Assembly: GCF_013294005.1 (NCBI RefSeq)
Contig: NZ_JABSNK010000006.1
Span: forward strand, 1-64,000
DNA: 64,000 nt
From: Flavobacterium gelidicaeli
GTDB taxonomy: Bacteria > Bacteroidota > Bacteroidia > Flavobacteriales > Flavobacteriaceae
Direction of reading: 5' to 3'
Part shown: piece after piece, positions 6,698-16,133 of the stretch
Numbering within the stretch: the first letter of the stretch is position 1
Layout: the number at the start of each line of letters is the position of its first letter
Notes under the pieces: model-generated
Databases searched by the model: none
What the model saw: only the letters and a program-made list of their open reading frames with translations
Told to the model about the DNA's origin: nothing
Position numbers and translations under genes: made by a program

Positions 6698-7533
6698 GCA
6701 GACAAGCTTATTACAAAAGAATTAAAAAACAAGAATTGGAACAAAAACAAGCACTTATAATCTTTGAGCTAATAAGACCTATTAGGCATTTACAAGCTCA
6801 ATATGGCTGTACAAAAGTATATTTGGATATCAAGGATGATTTAATCAAAAACGGTATTAAAATGGGACGTGACAAGTTTTACGCTTTTATGAGAAACTAT
6901 GGCTTATTGATTAAGAAAACCAAGAGATATCATATTACAACCGACTCTAATCATGGATTTTACAAATCAGAAGATTTAACTGTTAACCTTGAAATTAAGC
7001 AGGCTGAACAACTTTTTGTAAGCGATATAACTTACATCAAATTAGCATCACAACATGCCTATTTAGCACTGGTGACTGATGCCTATTCTAAAAAAGTAAT
7101 GGGGTATAAAATAGATACCAATATGAAAGTCCAACTAGTAAAGGATGCATTGCAAATGGCTGACAATAAACGAATTTACAAACATCAAGATACAATTCAT
7201 CATTCTGACAGAGGTATACAATATTGTTGCCCTGATTTTGCAGAATTTGCCAAATCAAAAAATATGACTTTAAGTACAAATCAAAACTCAATCCCATACG
7301 AAAATGCTGTGGCTGAAAGAATTAACGGGATTTTAAAACAAGAATTTGGATTAGGAAAAACGATTCCAAATCTTAAAACAGCTCAAAAAATGGTAAAACA
7401 GGCAATTGAAATTTATAACAATCATAGAAGACACTATTCATTAGAAATGAAAATACCAGAGTTTGCACACAAAAACCAACAACACAAATACAAATCCTAT
7501 AGAAAAATAAAAAAAACAACTTTAACTACGTAA
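6640..7533 (+). CDS. IS3-family transposase OrfB (DDE integrase core), made by -1 frameshift
   Basis: The frame is open well before its first ATG-like start. The family-typical segment CFGISRQAYYKRIKKQE is encoded at 6688-6738, upstream of the TTG at 6736, so I take the start as the frameshift region. The DDE residues are visible: Asp in VSDITYIK, Asp in HHSDRGIQY and Glu in NAVAERINGILKQEF. The length and motifs look intact, so the element may still be active. Confidence 0.82.
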   Translation, partial: GEKNERPFKEKWIHQCFGISRQAYYKRIKKQELEQKQALIIFELIRPIRHLQAQYGCTKVYLDIKDDLIKNGIKMGRDKFYAFMRNYGLLIKKTKRYHITTDSNHGFYKSEDLTVNLEIKQAEQLFVSDITYIKLASQHAYLALVTDAYSKKVMGYKIDTNMKVQLVKDALQMADNKRIYKHQDTIHHSDRGIQYCCPDFAEFAKSKNMTLSTNQNSIPYENAVAERINGILKQEFGLGKTIPNLKTAQKMVKQAIEIYNNHRRHYSLEMKIPEFAHKNQQHKYKSYRKIKKTTLTT

Positions 7534-7595
7534 GGAATGTTGGTAACTTTTTTAAAACCCGGAGGGAATTTTTTAAAAAAAGTTATCAATATTCC
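7534..7595 (+). terminator. Long hairpin at the IS3 3' end
   Basis: The arms GGAAT-TTG-TAACTTTTTT and AAAAAAAGTTA-CAA-ATTCC flank a CCCGGAGGG-containing loop right after the orfB stop. It probably ends transposase transcription before the right inverted repeat. Confidence 0.6.
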
Positions 7596-7715
7596 GATTA
7601 CAAATAACTATTTTTGAATATCATTTTGACAACAAAAGTTGTCAACCTATATCAGGAAAAGACACTTTTTTAAGATGGTTATTTTTTTATTTCTCTATTG
7701 CGATAGCTATCTGTA

Positions 7716-8219
7716 CTAAACTATTGATTTGTTAGTGTGTTTCGGTTTTGATGACCGATAAATTCTTCGTGCCATCTTATGAGCCACTTTTATAATAACG
7801 CTTTTTACGTTTTTACCTTGATTTTTTTGGTAAGAGTTTTGCATCTCAACATCTTTTCTAATAGCCACCCAAGCTGCTTCTACTAAATAACTGCGCAATT
7901 GTAAATGATTTCTTGGCGTAATTCCTAAGCATTTTTCTGATCCTCCACTATTGTAGATTCCTGGAACCAATCCAACGAATGAACTAAATTGTCCTTCATT
8001 ATTAAAACGACGTAAATCTCCACATTTGGCTAAAATAACACTCGGCAAATAACCTCCTATTCCAAGAATATTTTTTAATAGAATATAATCTTTCTTGTTA
8101 GTTTTTCTATAATGAGCTCGCATTTGAAGGCATCTAATAGATCTTGTAAAAAGATAGATCTGTTTGGATATAAACTGTCCAACTTTTTTTGAATGTCTAA
8201 ACCAATGAATATCTTTAGA
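7716..8219 (-). pseudogene. IS110-family transposase remnant (C-terminal part)
   Basis: The minus frame is open from 8219 down to the stop at 7716. It includes about 30 residues upstream of the first ATG (8123) that read SKDIHWFRHSKKVGQF, as in IS110 transposases. The Transposase_20 region is clear (NILGIGGYLPSVILAKCGDLRRF, SSFVGLVPG, LRSYLVEAAWVAI). The N-terminal DEDD catalytic half is missing and a TAA closes the frame at 8220-8222, so this is a dead fragment. It lies between the IS3 element and chromosomal signalling genes and marks an old insertion hot spot. Confidence 0.8.
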
Positions 8220-8502
8220 TTAGAAAAAGTGTTTTGTATTTACATATCTTCGTTTTTAGTATTCTCAAAGTTATGCTTTTACATAAATGCTTGGCAAGAT
8301 AGGTGTTTTAAGAGAATTAGCATTTTTTATCCTATCTTCGTATTGTTACAAATATTCTTTGAATAAAAATTAGCGATATAAAAGTTGTTAACAGTAAAAT
8401 ATAGCCCTAAATAGTTATAAAATATACGTTTATTAGAATTTTGGATCTCTTATTTAGATGATTTATGTAAATTGGTTTACGACATCTTCAAATGTAGTAT
8501 AT

Positions 8503-10515
8503 ATGAAATATCCATTAGTAATTATTCTTTTATTATTCTCTAATTTTTTGTTTTCTCAAACAAGGATTGATAGTTTAGAAGGGCTGCTGCCTCATAAACT
8601 AGATCTTGAAAAAGTGATATTATTAAATGAATTATCCTTTGCATACTGGAATGTATCTCCAGACAAAGGCCTTCAATATGCAAATATGGCTTATTCACTA
8701 GCTATAAAAGAAAACAGCAAAAAAGATATTGCAAGATCACTACAAAATAAAGGAGTAAATTACTGGGCTAAAAGCGAATTTAAACTTGCTCTTGATAACT
8801 ATCAAAAATCATTAAATATATTTGAAGAAATCAATGATTTAGAAGGTATAAGCGCACTATGTAGTAATCTAGGAGCTGTCTATCTCGATATAAATGATTA
8901 TGAGAATGCATTAAAATATAATTATAGATCTTTAAAAATTTCTGAAGAGAAAGGATTTACTGAAATTTATATCATAGCAATAAGTAATATCAGTTCTATT
9001 TATTTGGCACAAAAAAATTACCCTAAAGCCTTAGAATATGTGCAGAAATCTATTGCTGTTTCTAAGAAACAATCTAAGACAAGTAATTTAGCTTCTCAAC
9101 TAAATACTTTGGGTGAGATTTATAAATTTAAAAAAGAGTATAAAAAAGCGAAAGATAGTTATAAAAATGCCCTAAAACTGTTTAAGAAAACTAAAAACAG
9201 CTATGGAACTGCTATTTGTTTATACAATATTGGAAACACAGAGTACCAACTTAAAAATTATGCTAGCGCTAGTGCATATTTAGAAGAATCTCTCAATATA
9301 AGTAACACTATTAATGATCAAATTGGGATGTTACTTGCTAATCAAAGCATAGGGCTTGTTCATAAAGAACAACAACAGTATGATAAAGCCCTATCCTACT
9401 ACTATAATGCGTTTCAATTGGCAATTAAATTAGGCGCTAAAGAAGAAAAGTTAGAACTCTATAAGAACTATGCCGACCTTTATAAAACTACTGGTAAATT
9501 TGATAAATCGGTGGTTTTTTTAGAAAATTATATTTCGCTAAAAGATAGCATCAATAATGAAAATAGCTCAAAGCAAATTGCTGAAATGCAAACTAAATAC
9601 GGTAGTGAACAAAAAGAGAAAGAAAATGAATTATTACGAAAAAACAGTGAAATTCAAAATTTAGCTATTGCAAAACAAACCAACTTAAGAAATTCATTTA
9701 TTGGGGTGTCATTATTAGTCATACTTATGATTATAATTCTTTTAAATAGGTTTACTATTAAGAAAAAGGCGAACCAATTATTAATTATTAAAAATGAAGT
9801 CATTTCAAATCAACGTGATGAACTTAAAGAAATAAATTTGACTAAGGATAAATTCTTTAGTATTATTTCCCATGATCTCAAGAGCCCATTTAGTAATATT
9901 CTAGGTTTTAGTAATTTGTTAGTCGAAGATTACGATAGTTTTGATGATGATCAAAAAAAAGAAATTATAATTGCATTAAATAAATCATCCCAATCAGCTT
10001 TTGATTTATTAGCAAACTTACTTACTTGGGCACAATCGCAAACAGGAAGAATTAAAATTAATAAAAAACTACTGAACTTAAAAGAGTTGGTTGAAACTAG
10101 TATAGCTCCTTATAAATATAATGCTTCCGCAAAAAATATAGAGGTTACAACAACTATTCCATCTGAGGTAAATGTTTTAATTGATCTAAATTCGGCTGTA
10201 ATTGCTATTGGGAATTTGGTGAACAATGCAATCAAATTCACACCTAATGGTGGAAAAATAACAATTAAATATCATGCTAATAAAAATACGATAATGCTAC
10301 ATATTATTGATACAGGTATTGGTATGACAACAGAAGTCATCGAAAAATTATTCAAAATTGATGAAAATATATCAACTAAAGGAACTAATGATGAAGAAGG
10401 TACTGGATTAGGTCTTATTCTTTCTAAGGAATTTATTAATAAGAATGGCGGAGATATTACTGTAAAAAGTGAATTAGGAAAAGGCAGCGAATTTATCATT
10501 AGCCTTCCCAAGTAA
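8503..10515 (+). CDS. TPR-repeat sensor histidine kinase
   Basis: I start at the ATG at 8503, because the signal peptide (MKYPLVIILLLFSNFLFSQ) begins there; a longer frame reaches 8458. At least six TPR-like helices pairs occupy residues 40-350 in the periplasm. A coiled coil, a single membrane helix near residues 400-420 and a HisKA domain with the H-box SHDLKSPFSNILGF (His about residue 457) follow. The HATPase_c domain has N-box and G-box motifs (LVNNAIKFTPNGG, GTGLGLILSKEF). No receiver domain is fused, so a separate response regulator is needed; none is adjacent. The family is common in Bacteroidota; the signal is unknown. Confidence 0.88.
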   Translation: MKYPLVIILLLFSNFLFSQTRIDSLEGLLPHKLDLEKVILLNELSFAYWNVSPDKGLQYANMAYSLAIKENSKKDIARSLQNKGVNYWAKSEFKLALDNYQKSLNIFEEINDLEGISALCSNLGAVYLDINDYENALKYNYRSLKISEEKGFTEIYIIAISNISSIYLAQKNYPKALEYVQKSIAVSKKQSKTSNLASQLNTLGEIYKFKKEYKKAKDSYKNALKLFKKTKNSYGTAICLYNIGNTEYQLKNYASASAYLEESLNISNTINDQIGMLLANQSIGLVHKEQQQYDKALSYYYNAFQLAIKLGAKEEKLELYKNYADLYKTTGKFDKSVVFLENYISLKDSINNENSSKQIAEMQTKYGSEQKEKENELLRKNSEIQNLAIAKQTNLRNSFIGVSLLVILMIIILLNRFTIKKKANQLLIIKNEVISNQRDELKEINLTKDKFFSIISHDLKSPFSNILGFSNLLVEDYDSFDDDQKKEIIIALNKSSQSAFDLLANLLTWAQSQTGRIKINKKLLNLKELVETSIAPYKYNASAKNIEVTTTIPSEVNVLIDLNSAVIAIGNLVNNAIKFTPNGGKITIKYHANKNTIMLHIIDTGIGMTTEVIEKLFKIDENISTKGTNDEEGTGLGLILSKEFINKNGGDITVKSELGKGSEFIISLPK

Positions 10516-10525
10516 AATAAAAAAA

Positions 10526-11974
10526 ATGAAAAATGAAGTAACTGGCTGGACTACTTGTCAGGAATGTAAAGGACGCGGTAAAAAAAGTCGAAGAATCAAT
10601 AAAAAAGAACGCATTAGGTACCAAGTAGCATTCGAACAATATGAAAAATCTAATAATCAAGGAGTACCTCCTATTCGCCCTAAAGCACACTTAGACCACT
10701 GTATAAAATGCTTTGGATCTGGATTAATACCATCTGATAATTTTCCAATAGCAGATGTTGAAAATTACCCGCACGTTGCCATTATTGGCGGTGGTATTGG
10801 TGGTGTTGCTCTAGCAGTTGCTTGCTTACATCGCGGAATTCCCTTTACAATTTATGAACGTGATAACGGTTTTGATACACGTTCTCAAGGTTATGGCCTT
10901 ACTTTACAACAAGCGAGCAAAGCCATTGAGGGATTAGGAATTTTTAAATTAGAGAAAGGAGTTGTTTCTACTAGACATTTGGTTCATACTACAGATGGAA
11001 AGGTAATTGGGGAATGGGGAATGAGAAAATGGATGGATTCTGATTCAAAAATAGCTCCCAAACGTACAAACATACATATCGCACGCCAATCATTACGATT
11101 AGCACTTCTAGAGCAACTTGGGGGACATAATAAAGTACAATGGGGTCACCAGCTTATTGATTTTAAAGAAGTTGATGGTGAAACTGTTGAACTCAAATTC
11201 CAAGTAAACGGTGAGATTAAATATACTAAATCCAATCTTGTTGTAGGTGCTGATGGCATACGTAGTTCGGTGCGTAAATTATTAATTGGCGACAAAATAA
11301 CTCCTTTACGTTACCTAGATTGTATAGTAATATTAGGCATTTGTCCCTTGAGTGAACTAGATGGCCTTGAAAATCCTTTATTAGATTCGGCTACAGTATT
11401 TCAAACCGCTAATGGCAAGGAACGAATTTATATTATGCCTTATGATTCTGATTCGGTGATGTGGCAATTAAGTTTTCCAATGCTTGAAGCAGATGCTAAA
11501 GCGCTAAGTACTAAAGGACCTATAGCATTAAAAGAAGAAGCTTGCCGTAGAACGCAATGGCATGCTCCTATTCCTCAAATTCTGTCTGCGACTCAATCAA
11601 ATCAAGTTTCTGGTTATCCCGTATATGATAGAGAATTACTTGATGCTGCACTATTAGAAAAAGGAAAACAAATAACGTTAATTGGGGATGCCGCTCATCC
11701 TATGAGTCCGTTTAAAGGCCAGGGAGCAAATCAAGCTTTATTAGATGCATTGGCATTGGCACGTGGAATCACAAGAGAATGCCGACCTTTATCTAAATGG
11801 AGGGAAGCTGGAATAAGACAAAGTGTTTTAAATGAGTTTGAATCCGAGATGTTACAACGTAGCGCCATAAAAGTAAAACATTCAGCCGAAGCGGCACAGT
11901 TCCTACATTCTAAAATTGTACTACATGAAGGCAATGAACCTAGAGGACGTTGCCTAACTAGAAAAGATGATTAG
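10526..11974 (+). CDS. FAD-dependent monooxygenase with N-terminal CxxCxGxG segment
   Basis: This 482-residue enzyme has a Rossmann FAD motif IIGGGIGG near residue 87, a second FAD motif with LIGDAAHPMSPFKGQGANQAL near residue 375, and a VGADGIRSSVR motif. All are typical of group A flavoprotein monooxygenases (PF01494). In front is an unusual 75-residue extension with CQECKGRG (Cys 11, 14) and CIKCFGSG (Cys 59, 62), like half of a DnaJ zinc finger. The gene starts 10 bp after the kinase gene and may be co-transcribed with it. It would hydroxylate an aromatic or polycyclic substrate using NAD(P)H; the substrate is unknown. Confidence 0.85.
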   Translation: MKNEVTGWTTCQECKGRGKKSRRINKKERIRYQVAFEQYEKSNNQGVPPIRPKAHLDHCIKCFGSGLIPSDNFPIADVENYPHVAIIGGGIGGVALAVACLHRGIPFTIYERDNGFDTRSQGYGLTLQQASKAIEGLGIFKLEKGVVSTRHLVHTTDGKVIGEWGMRKWMDSDSKIAPKRTNIHIARQSLRLALLEQLGGHNKVQWGHQLIDFKEVDGETVELKFQVNGEIKYTKSNLVVGADGIRSSVRKLLIGDKITPLRYLDCIVILGICPLSELDGLENPLLDSATVFQTANGKERIYIMPYDSDSVMWQLSFPMLEADAKALSTKGPIALKEEACRRTQWHAPIPQILSATQSNQVSGYPVYDRELLDAALLEKGKQITLIGDAAHPMSPFKGQGANQALLDALALARGITRECRPLSKWREAGIRQSVLNEFESEMLQRSAIKVKHSAEAAQFLHSKIVLHEGNEPRGRCLTRKDD

Positions 11975-11979
11975 CCTAA

Positions 11980-12011
11980 TTTAAAGCTTTTATTATAATA
12001 AAAGCTTTAAA
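11980..12011 (+). terminator. Perfect 32 bp palindromic terminator
   Basis: The arms TTTAAAGCTTTTATTA and TAATAAAAGCTTTAAA form a perfect palindrome 6 bp after the monooxygenase stop. It has little loop and no long U tract, but its position fits transcription termination. Confidence 0.6.
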
Positions 12012-12383
12012 TTACAATACTATGAACTGATAGGTAATCGATTTGGTTAGACAGTTTTAAAGTCTGCAATATTCAATTAACTCAAAAAAAAAAACTTGTC
12101 ACTGATTAAATTATATTAATATTTAACAATAAAGTTTTTAAAACCAAAGTGGCATCTCTAAATTCAATAACATTAGACTCTATTTAAGACTAATAATAGC
12201 AATAACTAGTAAATTACAACAACAATACCTAAGTAGTCGCAAACAATTTGCCAATATGCTTATTATAGCGTTTTTATTTGTATTTTCGTTTAATCTAATG
12301 TTCTATTTCTCATATAATTAATTATAATTTGAACATTACATACGGTAATACATTGCAACAAATAATCATAATCTAATTTCAGT
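12012..12383. other. Intergenic stretch without recognised gene
   Basis: This very AT-rich stretch lies between the terminator and the hybrid kinase gene. I find no open frame of note and no clear TAnnTTTG promoter near the kinase start. It presumably holds the kinase promoter. Confidence 0.4.
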
Positions 12384-14867
12384 ATGCAAAACGAATTGTC
12401 GAAAATTAAAGATGAAGTTGTCAATAAAATAGTTGTAATGAGCGCTATTTTTTTTATACCTCCATATATTTTTTCATTACTAAGATGGTTTGAAATAGGA
12501 TGGCAAGATATCTACGTATTTCATTCTTTACTCTATTTTTCTGTACTTGCGTTAGCTATTTTTCGCAAAAAATTAAATTATTTTCAAAAAACAGTTTTAA
12601 TCTCTCTTTTATATTTAACGATATCCTTGATTGGGTTGGTTAAATTTGCCTTAAATGGCGGATTCTATTATTCGATCATTGCTATGGCAATATTAGCCAT
12701 ACTCACAAAACGAAAATTTGCTATATATGTAAACATTATAATAATTATCCTTTTTAGTTTTGTAGCAATTGGTTACTCAAATTATACTTTAAACCCCTCA
12801 TTAGATCTCAATTTATTAGCTCGCTCTCCTTCACATTGGTTTTTAACCTTGTCTTCAATTTTTTCAATTACAATTATTTTTATTTATGGTTTTGGGGATT
12901 TTTATAGAAACTTAACTGAGACAATCATCCAAAAAGAAGAAACAACTACTAAATTACTTCTTCAAAATGAGCTACTTGAAACTAGTGAGAAAAAATACCA
13001 ATTGATTTTTGATGGCGCAAATGATGCTATATTCCTTTTATTAGAAAACAGAGTTTTTGATTGTAATCAAACAGCATGTGATTACTTTAAAATCAATAAA
13101 GCAACATTAATTGGCATGGAGCTAGATAAATTAAGCCCTGATTTTCAATATGATGGTCAAAATTCTACCATAAAAGCACAACAAATAATTAAACAAGTGC
13201 TTAATAATCATTCTCAAAAAATACAATGGCAAAACATAAAATCAAATGGTGTACTTTTTGACACATCAATATCTTTGAATAAAATTACTATTAAAGGTAA
13301 AGATTATGTACAGGGAATATTACGAGACATCACAGACAAGAAACGAAACGAGGAAGCGCTAAAGGCAAGCGAAAATAAATTTAAAAGTTTGTTCGAAAAC
13401 TCCGCTGATGGAATTCTTGTACTGAATGAAAAAAGCGAGATATTAGAACTAAACAACCAAATTTGTGAAATATTAGGTTATGATTGTGAAGAACTTCTAT
13501 TATTAAAAGTAAATGATATTATACATACTGAAGACATGATCCGTAAAGACCATAATGCTTCATTACAAGAGTTACTACAAGGAAAAACTGTAATTAGTCA
13601 GTACCGCTTATGCAAAAAAAACGGAGACTACATTTATACTGAACTAAGTACAAAAAAAATAGCCGAAGGACAGTACCTAAATATTGTTAGAGACATTACG
13701 GAGAAAAAGAAGATAATTGATGAACTCATAATTGCTAAAGAAAAGGCAGAAGAAAGTGACCGACTTAAATCAGCATTTTTAGCAAATATATCTCATGAAA
13801 TTCGCACCCCTATGAATGGTATTTTAGGTTTTTCGGAATTGCTTAAAGAACCCAATCTTACTGGAGGAGAGCAACGAAAATATATTAAGATTATAGAAAA
13901 AAGTGGGAATCGAATGCTCAATATTATTAATAATATTGTGGATCTTTCTAAAATTGAAGCAGGCTTAGTCGAGTTGACAATTTCAGAGACAAATATTAAT
14001 GCTCAAATAGAATATGCTTGTACATTTTTTAAGCCAGAAGCTGATAAAAAAGGAATTCAACTTATTCAAAATACAACCTTGTCAAATCAAGCTGCAACTA
14101 TAAATACAGACCGAGAAAAATTATACTCTATTCTTCTCAATTTAATAAAAAATGCCATAAAATATTCTGATACAGGCACCATTGAAGTTGGATACAACTT
14201 AAAAAACTCCGCTACAACTGATTACATCGAGTTTTACGTATCAGATACTGGTATAGGAGTTCCAATTGATCAACAAGAGTCCATTTTTAAACGTTTTATT
14301 CAAGCCGATATTTCCGATAGAGAAGCGAGACATGGTGCTGGTTTGGGACTTTCTATTTCTAAAGCATTTGTTGAAATAATGGGAGGAAAAATTCGCGTTG
14401 AAAGTAAAGAAGACAAAGGTTCTATTTTTTACTTCACTATGCCCTATTCCCCTACTAATGAAATTAAAAAGCGAAAATCTGGAGAAACTTTAGATTTTGT
14501 GATTCCTGAAAAATTAAAAATTCTTATTGCTGAGGACGATGAGATCTCTAAAAAACTATTGACTTTTCTATTGGCTCCCATCGCAACCGAATTACTCGTT
14601 GCTAAAAATGGCGAAGAAGCCGTAGAAATCTATAAAACAAATCAAGATATTGACATTATTTTAATGGACATACAAATGCCCGTACTAGACGGTTTTGAAG
14701 CCACAAAACAAATTAGACTTTTAAATAAAGAGGTTAAGATTATTGCACAAACGGCTTTTGCTTTATCTGGTGATGAAGAAAAAATTAAAAATGCGGGCTG
14801 CAACACCTATATTTATAAGCCCATTAAAAAAGAAAATCTTTTCTTAGCGCTAAAAGAAAATATTTAA
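12384..14867 (+). CDS. Hybrid sensor histidine kinase/response regulator with two PAS domains
   Basis: The product is 827 residues. Residues 1-180 form about six membrane helices. Two PAS domains follow (about 200-320 and 325-440, each closing with RDIT-K, a PAC-like end). HisKA has the H-box SHEIRTPMNGILGF with His 471. HATPase_c has LIKNAIKYSDTG and GAGLGLSISKAF. The C-terminal receiver has acidic residues AEDDEIS and a phospho-acceptor Asp 762 in LMDIQMPVLDGFEA. Autophosphorylation followed by intramolecular transfer to the receiver is expected. No effector domain or obvious partner regulator is adjacent, so the output is unknown. Confidence 0.9.
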   Translation: MQNELSKIKDEVVNKIVVMSAIFFIPPYIFSLLRWFEIGWQDIYVFHSLLYFSVLALAIFRKKLNYFQKTVLISLLYLTISLIGLVKFALNGGFYYSIIAMAILAILTKRKFAIYVNIIIIILFSFVAIGYSNYTLNPSLDLNLLARSPSHWFLTLSSIFSITIIFIYGFGDFYRNLTETIIQKEETTTKLLLQNELLETSEKKYQLIFDGANDAIFLLLENRVFDCNQTACDYFKINKATLIGMELDKLSPDFQYDGQNSTIKAQQIIKQVLNNHSQKIQWQNIKSNGVLFDTSISLNKITIKGKDYVQGILRDITDKKRNEEALKASENKFKSLFENSADGILVLNEKSEILELNNQICEILGYDCEELLLLKVNDIIHTEDMIRKDHNASLQELLQGKTVISQYRLCKKNGDYIYTELSTKKIAEGQYLNIVRDITEKKKIIDELIIAKEKAEESDRLKSAFLANISHEIRTPMNGILGFSELLKEPNLTGGEQRKYIKIIEKSGNRMLNIINNIVDLSKIEAGLVELTISETNINAQIEYACTFFKPEADKKGIQLIQNTTLSNQAATINTDREKLYSILLNLIKNAIKYSDTGTIEVGYNLKNSATTDYIEFYVSDTGIGVPIDQQESIFKRFIQADISDREARHGAGLGLSISKAFVEIMGGKIRVESKEDKGSIFYFTMPYSPTNEIKKRKSGETLDFVIPEKLKILIAEDDEISKKLLTFLLAPIATELLVAKNGEEAVEIYKTNQDIDIILMDIQMPVLDGFEATKQIRLLNKEVKIIAQTAFALSGDEEKIKNAGCNTYIYKPIKKENLFLALKENI

Positions 14868-15009
14868 TGAGTTCTTTTTTCAAACAAATCTTTCTGAGCA
14901 TTGTAGTCAAAATACAGTTTTTTTTTATTAAAATAATTTAACTATTTTTGAATATAATAGAAACCGATTTTAAAAAACAGATAACTTTAATAATAGTAAA
15001 ACAAATAAC

Positions 15010-15822
15010 ATGAGGATTCTAACGCTTTTAGTTTTATTTATAACCACTTTTAGTTTTGCACAAACGGAACTAATAGACAACACTAGTGTTCAAATTGATA
15101 CGGTAAGGTATAAAGGAATTCGAAACAGAATTAAAGACCAAACTTATTTCATAAATATGAATCCTTCAGCAGAGAAATATTTTAAAAGAGCACAGCTAAA
15201 AACACAAATTGATGATTACAAAGGTGCGATAGAAGATTATGATCTAGCTGCTAAAATGGCTCCCAATGAAATAACCATTTATTATAATAGGGCTGCTGCC
15301 AAAGAAAGAATAAACGATTTAGAGGGTGCTTACAATGATTTTACAAAAACAATTGAGTCAATGTCTAATAATGAATGGGGCTGGCATGATAGGGCATTAA
15401 TTGAGATTAAACAAAAAAAATACAACGAAGCCGAAAAAGATTTAGAGAAAGCATTATCGTTAAAACCAAACTGGGAAATAGCAGTATTCAGTAAAGGATT
15501 GTTGTATCAAGAGCAACAAGATTTTGATAAAGCAATAATATTCTACACACAAAGTTTAGCTCTTAATCCAAACAATTACTTAGCATTAAACAACTTGGGT
15601 TTTATTTATTTCAGCCAAAAAAAATACGATTTGGCTATTTCAAAATATTCAGAAGCAATAGTACTTAATTTAAACTATTTTAATGCTTATAGAAACAGAG
15701 CAGATGCTAAAATTGCCAAAAAAGATTTTCAAGGTGCCTGTCAAGATTTGAATATTGCATCAGGACTAGGAGATAAAAAAGCAGAAAAAATTTTAAATGA
15801 TGTTTGCAAGAAAAGTAATTGA
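15010..15822 (+). CDS. Secreted TPR-repeat protein
   Basis: The product is 270 residues with a short signal peptide (MRILTLLVLFITTFSFAQ) and five to six tandem TPR units from residue 55 to the end (such as AEKYFKRAQLKTQIDDYKGAIEDYD and NPNNYLALNNLGFIYFSQ split across helices). TPR arrays bind protein partners; here it would act in the periplasm or at the outer membrane. It stands alone with AT-rich flanks. The partner is not known. Confidence 0.8.
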   Translation: MRILTLLVLFITTFSFAQTELIDNTSVQIDTVRYKGIRNRIKDQTYFINMNPSAEKYFKRAQLKTQIDDYKGAIEDYDLAAKMAPNEITIYYNRAAAKERINDLEGAYNDFTKTIESMSNNEWGWHDRALIEIKQKKYNEAEKDLEKALSLKPNWEIAVFSKGLLYQEQQDFDKAIIFYTQSLALNPNNYLALNNLGFIYFSQKKYDLAISKYSEAIVLNLNYFNAYRNRADAKIAKKDFQGACQDLNIASGLGDKKAEKILNDVCKKSN

Positions 15823-16133
15823 TTGTTTTAACCTCTAATGTGATTAAATAGAAATCATTACCTTGATTTTTAATAAAAGTATTTAATAATAAAAAACATC
15901 GCTTAGAAGTCATACCAATACCGTTAAAAACACCCAAAACAGAATTACTTTTAAAATAAATTCAAACTAAAATAATTAATAATGTAAGTGTTTTTCAGGT
16001 AATAAATTTGAGTACTTAAAAAATAAAAGGGAAAACTATTTCTTGAATATATTATTTAGATATAACTACAAAATGTTTTTGTAATACATTTATTTTCAGT
16101 AAGTTTATAGATCAATTTTCATACGTTATATTT
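15823..16133. other. Intergenic stretch without recognised gene
   Basis: This 311 bp AT-rich gap lies between the TPR gene and the AraC-type regulator. I see no gene or strong hairpin in it. Confidence 0.4.

Larger units (their letters stand above)
6225..7664 (+). mobile_element. IS3-family insertion sequence (IS150-like)
   Basis: The element is about 1440 bp. Its ends are imperfect inverted repeats: the left starts TGACAATTCCTGAAATAGG, and the right, read inward, starts TGTCTTTTCCTGATATAGG, both followed by TTGACAA. It carries the two-frame orfA/orfB arrangement of the family. Flanking bases (GGCTAAA on the left, CTTTTTT on the right) show no target-site duplication, so one flank may have been rearranged or deleted. 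It interrupts cassette 8 and removes the right end of the array. Confidence 0.85.

Noticed and set aside
6225..7675. Target-site duplication of the IS3 element
   Set aside because: Flanks TAAA and CTTT do not match, so none is claimed.
8291..8338. AAGATAGG/CCTATCTT hairpin before the TPR kinase
   Set aside because: The loop is long (27 bp) and there is no T tract or gene ending nearby, so no function is claimed.
7665..8457. Right end of the cassette array beyond the IS elements
   Set aside because: No TTGCCCATAAC end word and no attC-like palindrome were found there.
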